Source: an uncultured Saprospiraceae bacterium (GTDB lineage: Bacteria > Bacteroidota > Bacteroidia > Chitinophagales > Saprospiraceae). Taken from it: a stretch of DNA of 5,469 bases. Each line of letters begins with the position of its first letter. Positions within the stretch are counted from its first letter, which is position 1. The stretch covers positions 1-5,469 of the forward strand of contig CALBVQ010000014.1 in the NCBI GenBank assembly GCA_937969485.1. The letters are read 5' to 3'. The notes beneath the pieces are model-generated. The model did no database searches. It saw only the letters and a list, made by a program, of their open reading frames with translations, and was not told the DNA's origin. The translations under genes were made by a program, and so were the position numbers. This document shows, in pieces, positions 5,202-5,469 of the stretch.

Positions 5202-5469
5202 CTGAGTTTGTGTAATCTGCAGTAAATGAGAGGTTTGTGGGTTATGAAGTGCTATGTAACTTTCAATTGTCCTTAGAGGTGAAATGTAAACGAAACGAGG
5301 GGAGTTTTTTTTTTTTGATTGGTAGCACAAAGTAGTTTTAGTCTTGGGTATTATATTGAAAAGGACTATCATTTAAATATTTTTTATCATATCTTTAAGT
5401 TGTAAAGTAACTTAACTCTATCATAATGAGGGGCATAAAGCCAGATTTGTACGGTTATTAATTTTCAAA
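5202..5469. other. Non-coding right end of the window
   Basis: I see no supportable gene in these 268 bp. The longest plus-strand ATG frames are trivial (16 codons at 5226, 11 codons near the end). A weak stem, TTTCA (5261-5265) with TGAAA (5280-5284) and CCT/AGG inside, precedes a run of 12 T (5305-5316) by 20 bp, too far for a classic terminator. A candidate promoter at 5356-5385 is listed separately. Confidence 0.5.
5356..5385 (+). promoter_or_regulatory. Candidate Bacteroidota-type promoter for a gene beyond the right edge
   Basis: TTG (5356-5358), a 19-nt spacer and TATTTTTT (5378-5385) fit the -33/-7 pattern except for the final G. No gene start is visible in the remaining 84 bp, so any target would lie outside the window. 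Chance matches are likely in DNA this AT-rich. Confidence 0.25.

Noticed and set aside
5261..5316. Intrinsic terminator for the desaturase-family gene
   Set aside because: The stem at 5261-5284 is short and interrupted, and the T run begins 20 bp after it, so the pair does not form a standard terminator.
5181..5372. Minus-strand 63-codon ORF at the right end
   Set aside because: It overlaps the 3' end of the desaturase gene and translates the 12-T run and low-complexity spacer; no domain or start signal is seen.
1..5469. CRISPR array, transposon, phage or defence system
   Set aside because: There are no regularly spaced repeats, no transposase or integrase motifs, no long terminal inverted repeats, and all secure genes are housekeeping or membrane enzymes.

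Overview
The window looks like a piece of a Bacteroidota chromosome. The reasons are the AT-rich sequence, start codons preceded by A-rich stretches with no Shine-Dalgarno sequence, candidate promoters of the TTG-N19/20-TAnnTTT type, and a Mrp/ApbC ATPase of the cysteine-poor kind I associate with that phylum (its usual C-terminal CPxC is replaced by a 'TPAELPDNKYY' segment). The assignment is inference; no rRNA, tRNA or other strong phylogenetic marker is present.

Layout: (1) 1-447, minus strand: the 5' part of a charged coiled-coil protein of unknown function that runs off the left edge. (2) About 100 bp of divergent intergenic DNA with a candidate promoter for the rightward gene. (3) 548-1669, plus strand: a 373-residue, Cys- and Trp-free, Ala/Lys/Asp/Glu-rich LEA/YtxH-like repeat protein, followed by a strong intrinsic terminator (1695-1728). 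(4) 1729-1917: a non-coding leader with two inverted repeats, one directly in front of the next start codon. (5) 1918-4169: a tight three-gene run of Mrp/ApbC Fe-S carrier ATPase, a one-domain NifU-C/Nfu-type Fe-S protein, and pyrF (orotidine-5'-phosphate decarboxylase). The junctions are a 9-nt gap and a 1-nt overlap, so this is very probably one operon. (6) 4170-4379: a spacer with a doubtful 19-codon ORF, a short direct repeat and a dyad. (7) 4380-5201: a membrane di-iron fatty acid hydroxylase/sterol desaturase-family enzyme. (8) 5202-5469: non-coding, with a 12-T run and a candidate promoter pointing out of the window.

Functional links: Mrp and the Nfu-type protein are both expected to carry or transfer Fe-S clusters, and their adjacency supports a shared role in Fe-S protein maturation. 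PyrF makes UMP in the last step of pyrimidine synthesis. Its own reaction needs no cofactor, so its place in the operon is probably expression coupling, although dihydroorotate dehydrogenases upstream in the pathway can be Fe-S/flavin enzymes. The desaturase-family protein and the LEA-like protein appear to be separate transcription units concerned with membrane lipid modification and, possibly, stress protection.

I see no CRISPR array, transposase, phage gene, toxin-antitoxin pair or defence cassette. The parts most worth a second look are the acidic 32-residue tail on PyrF, the palindrome just before the mrp start, the two-block LEA-like protein with a Ca-loop-like centre, and the cysteine-poor Mrp beside a CxxC-bearing Nfu.
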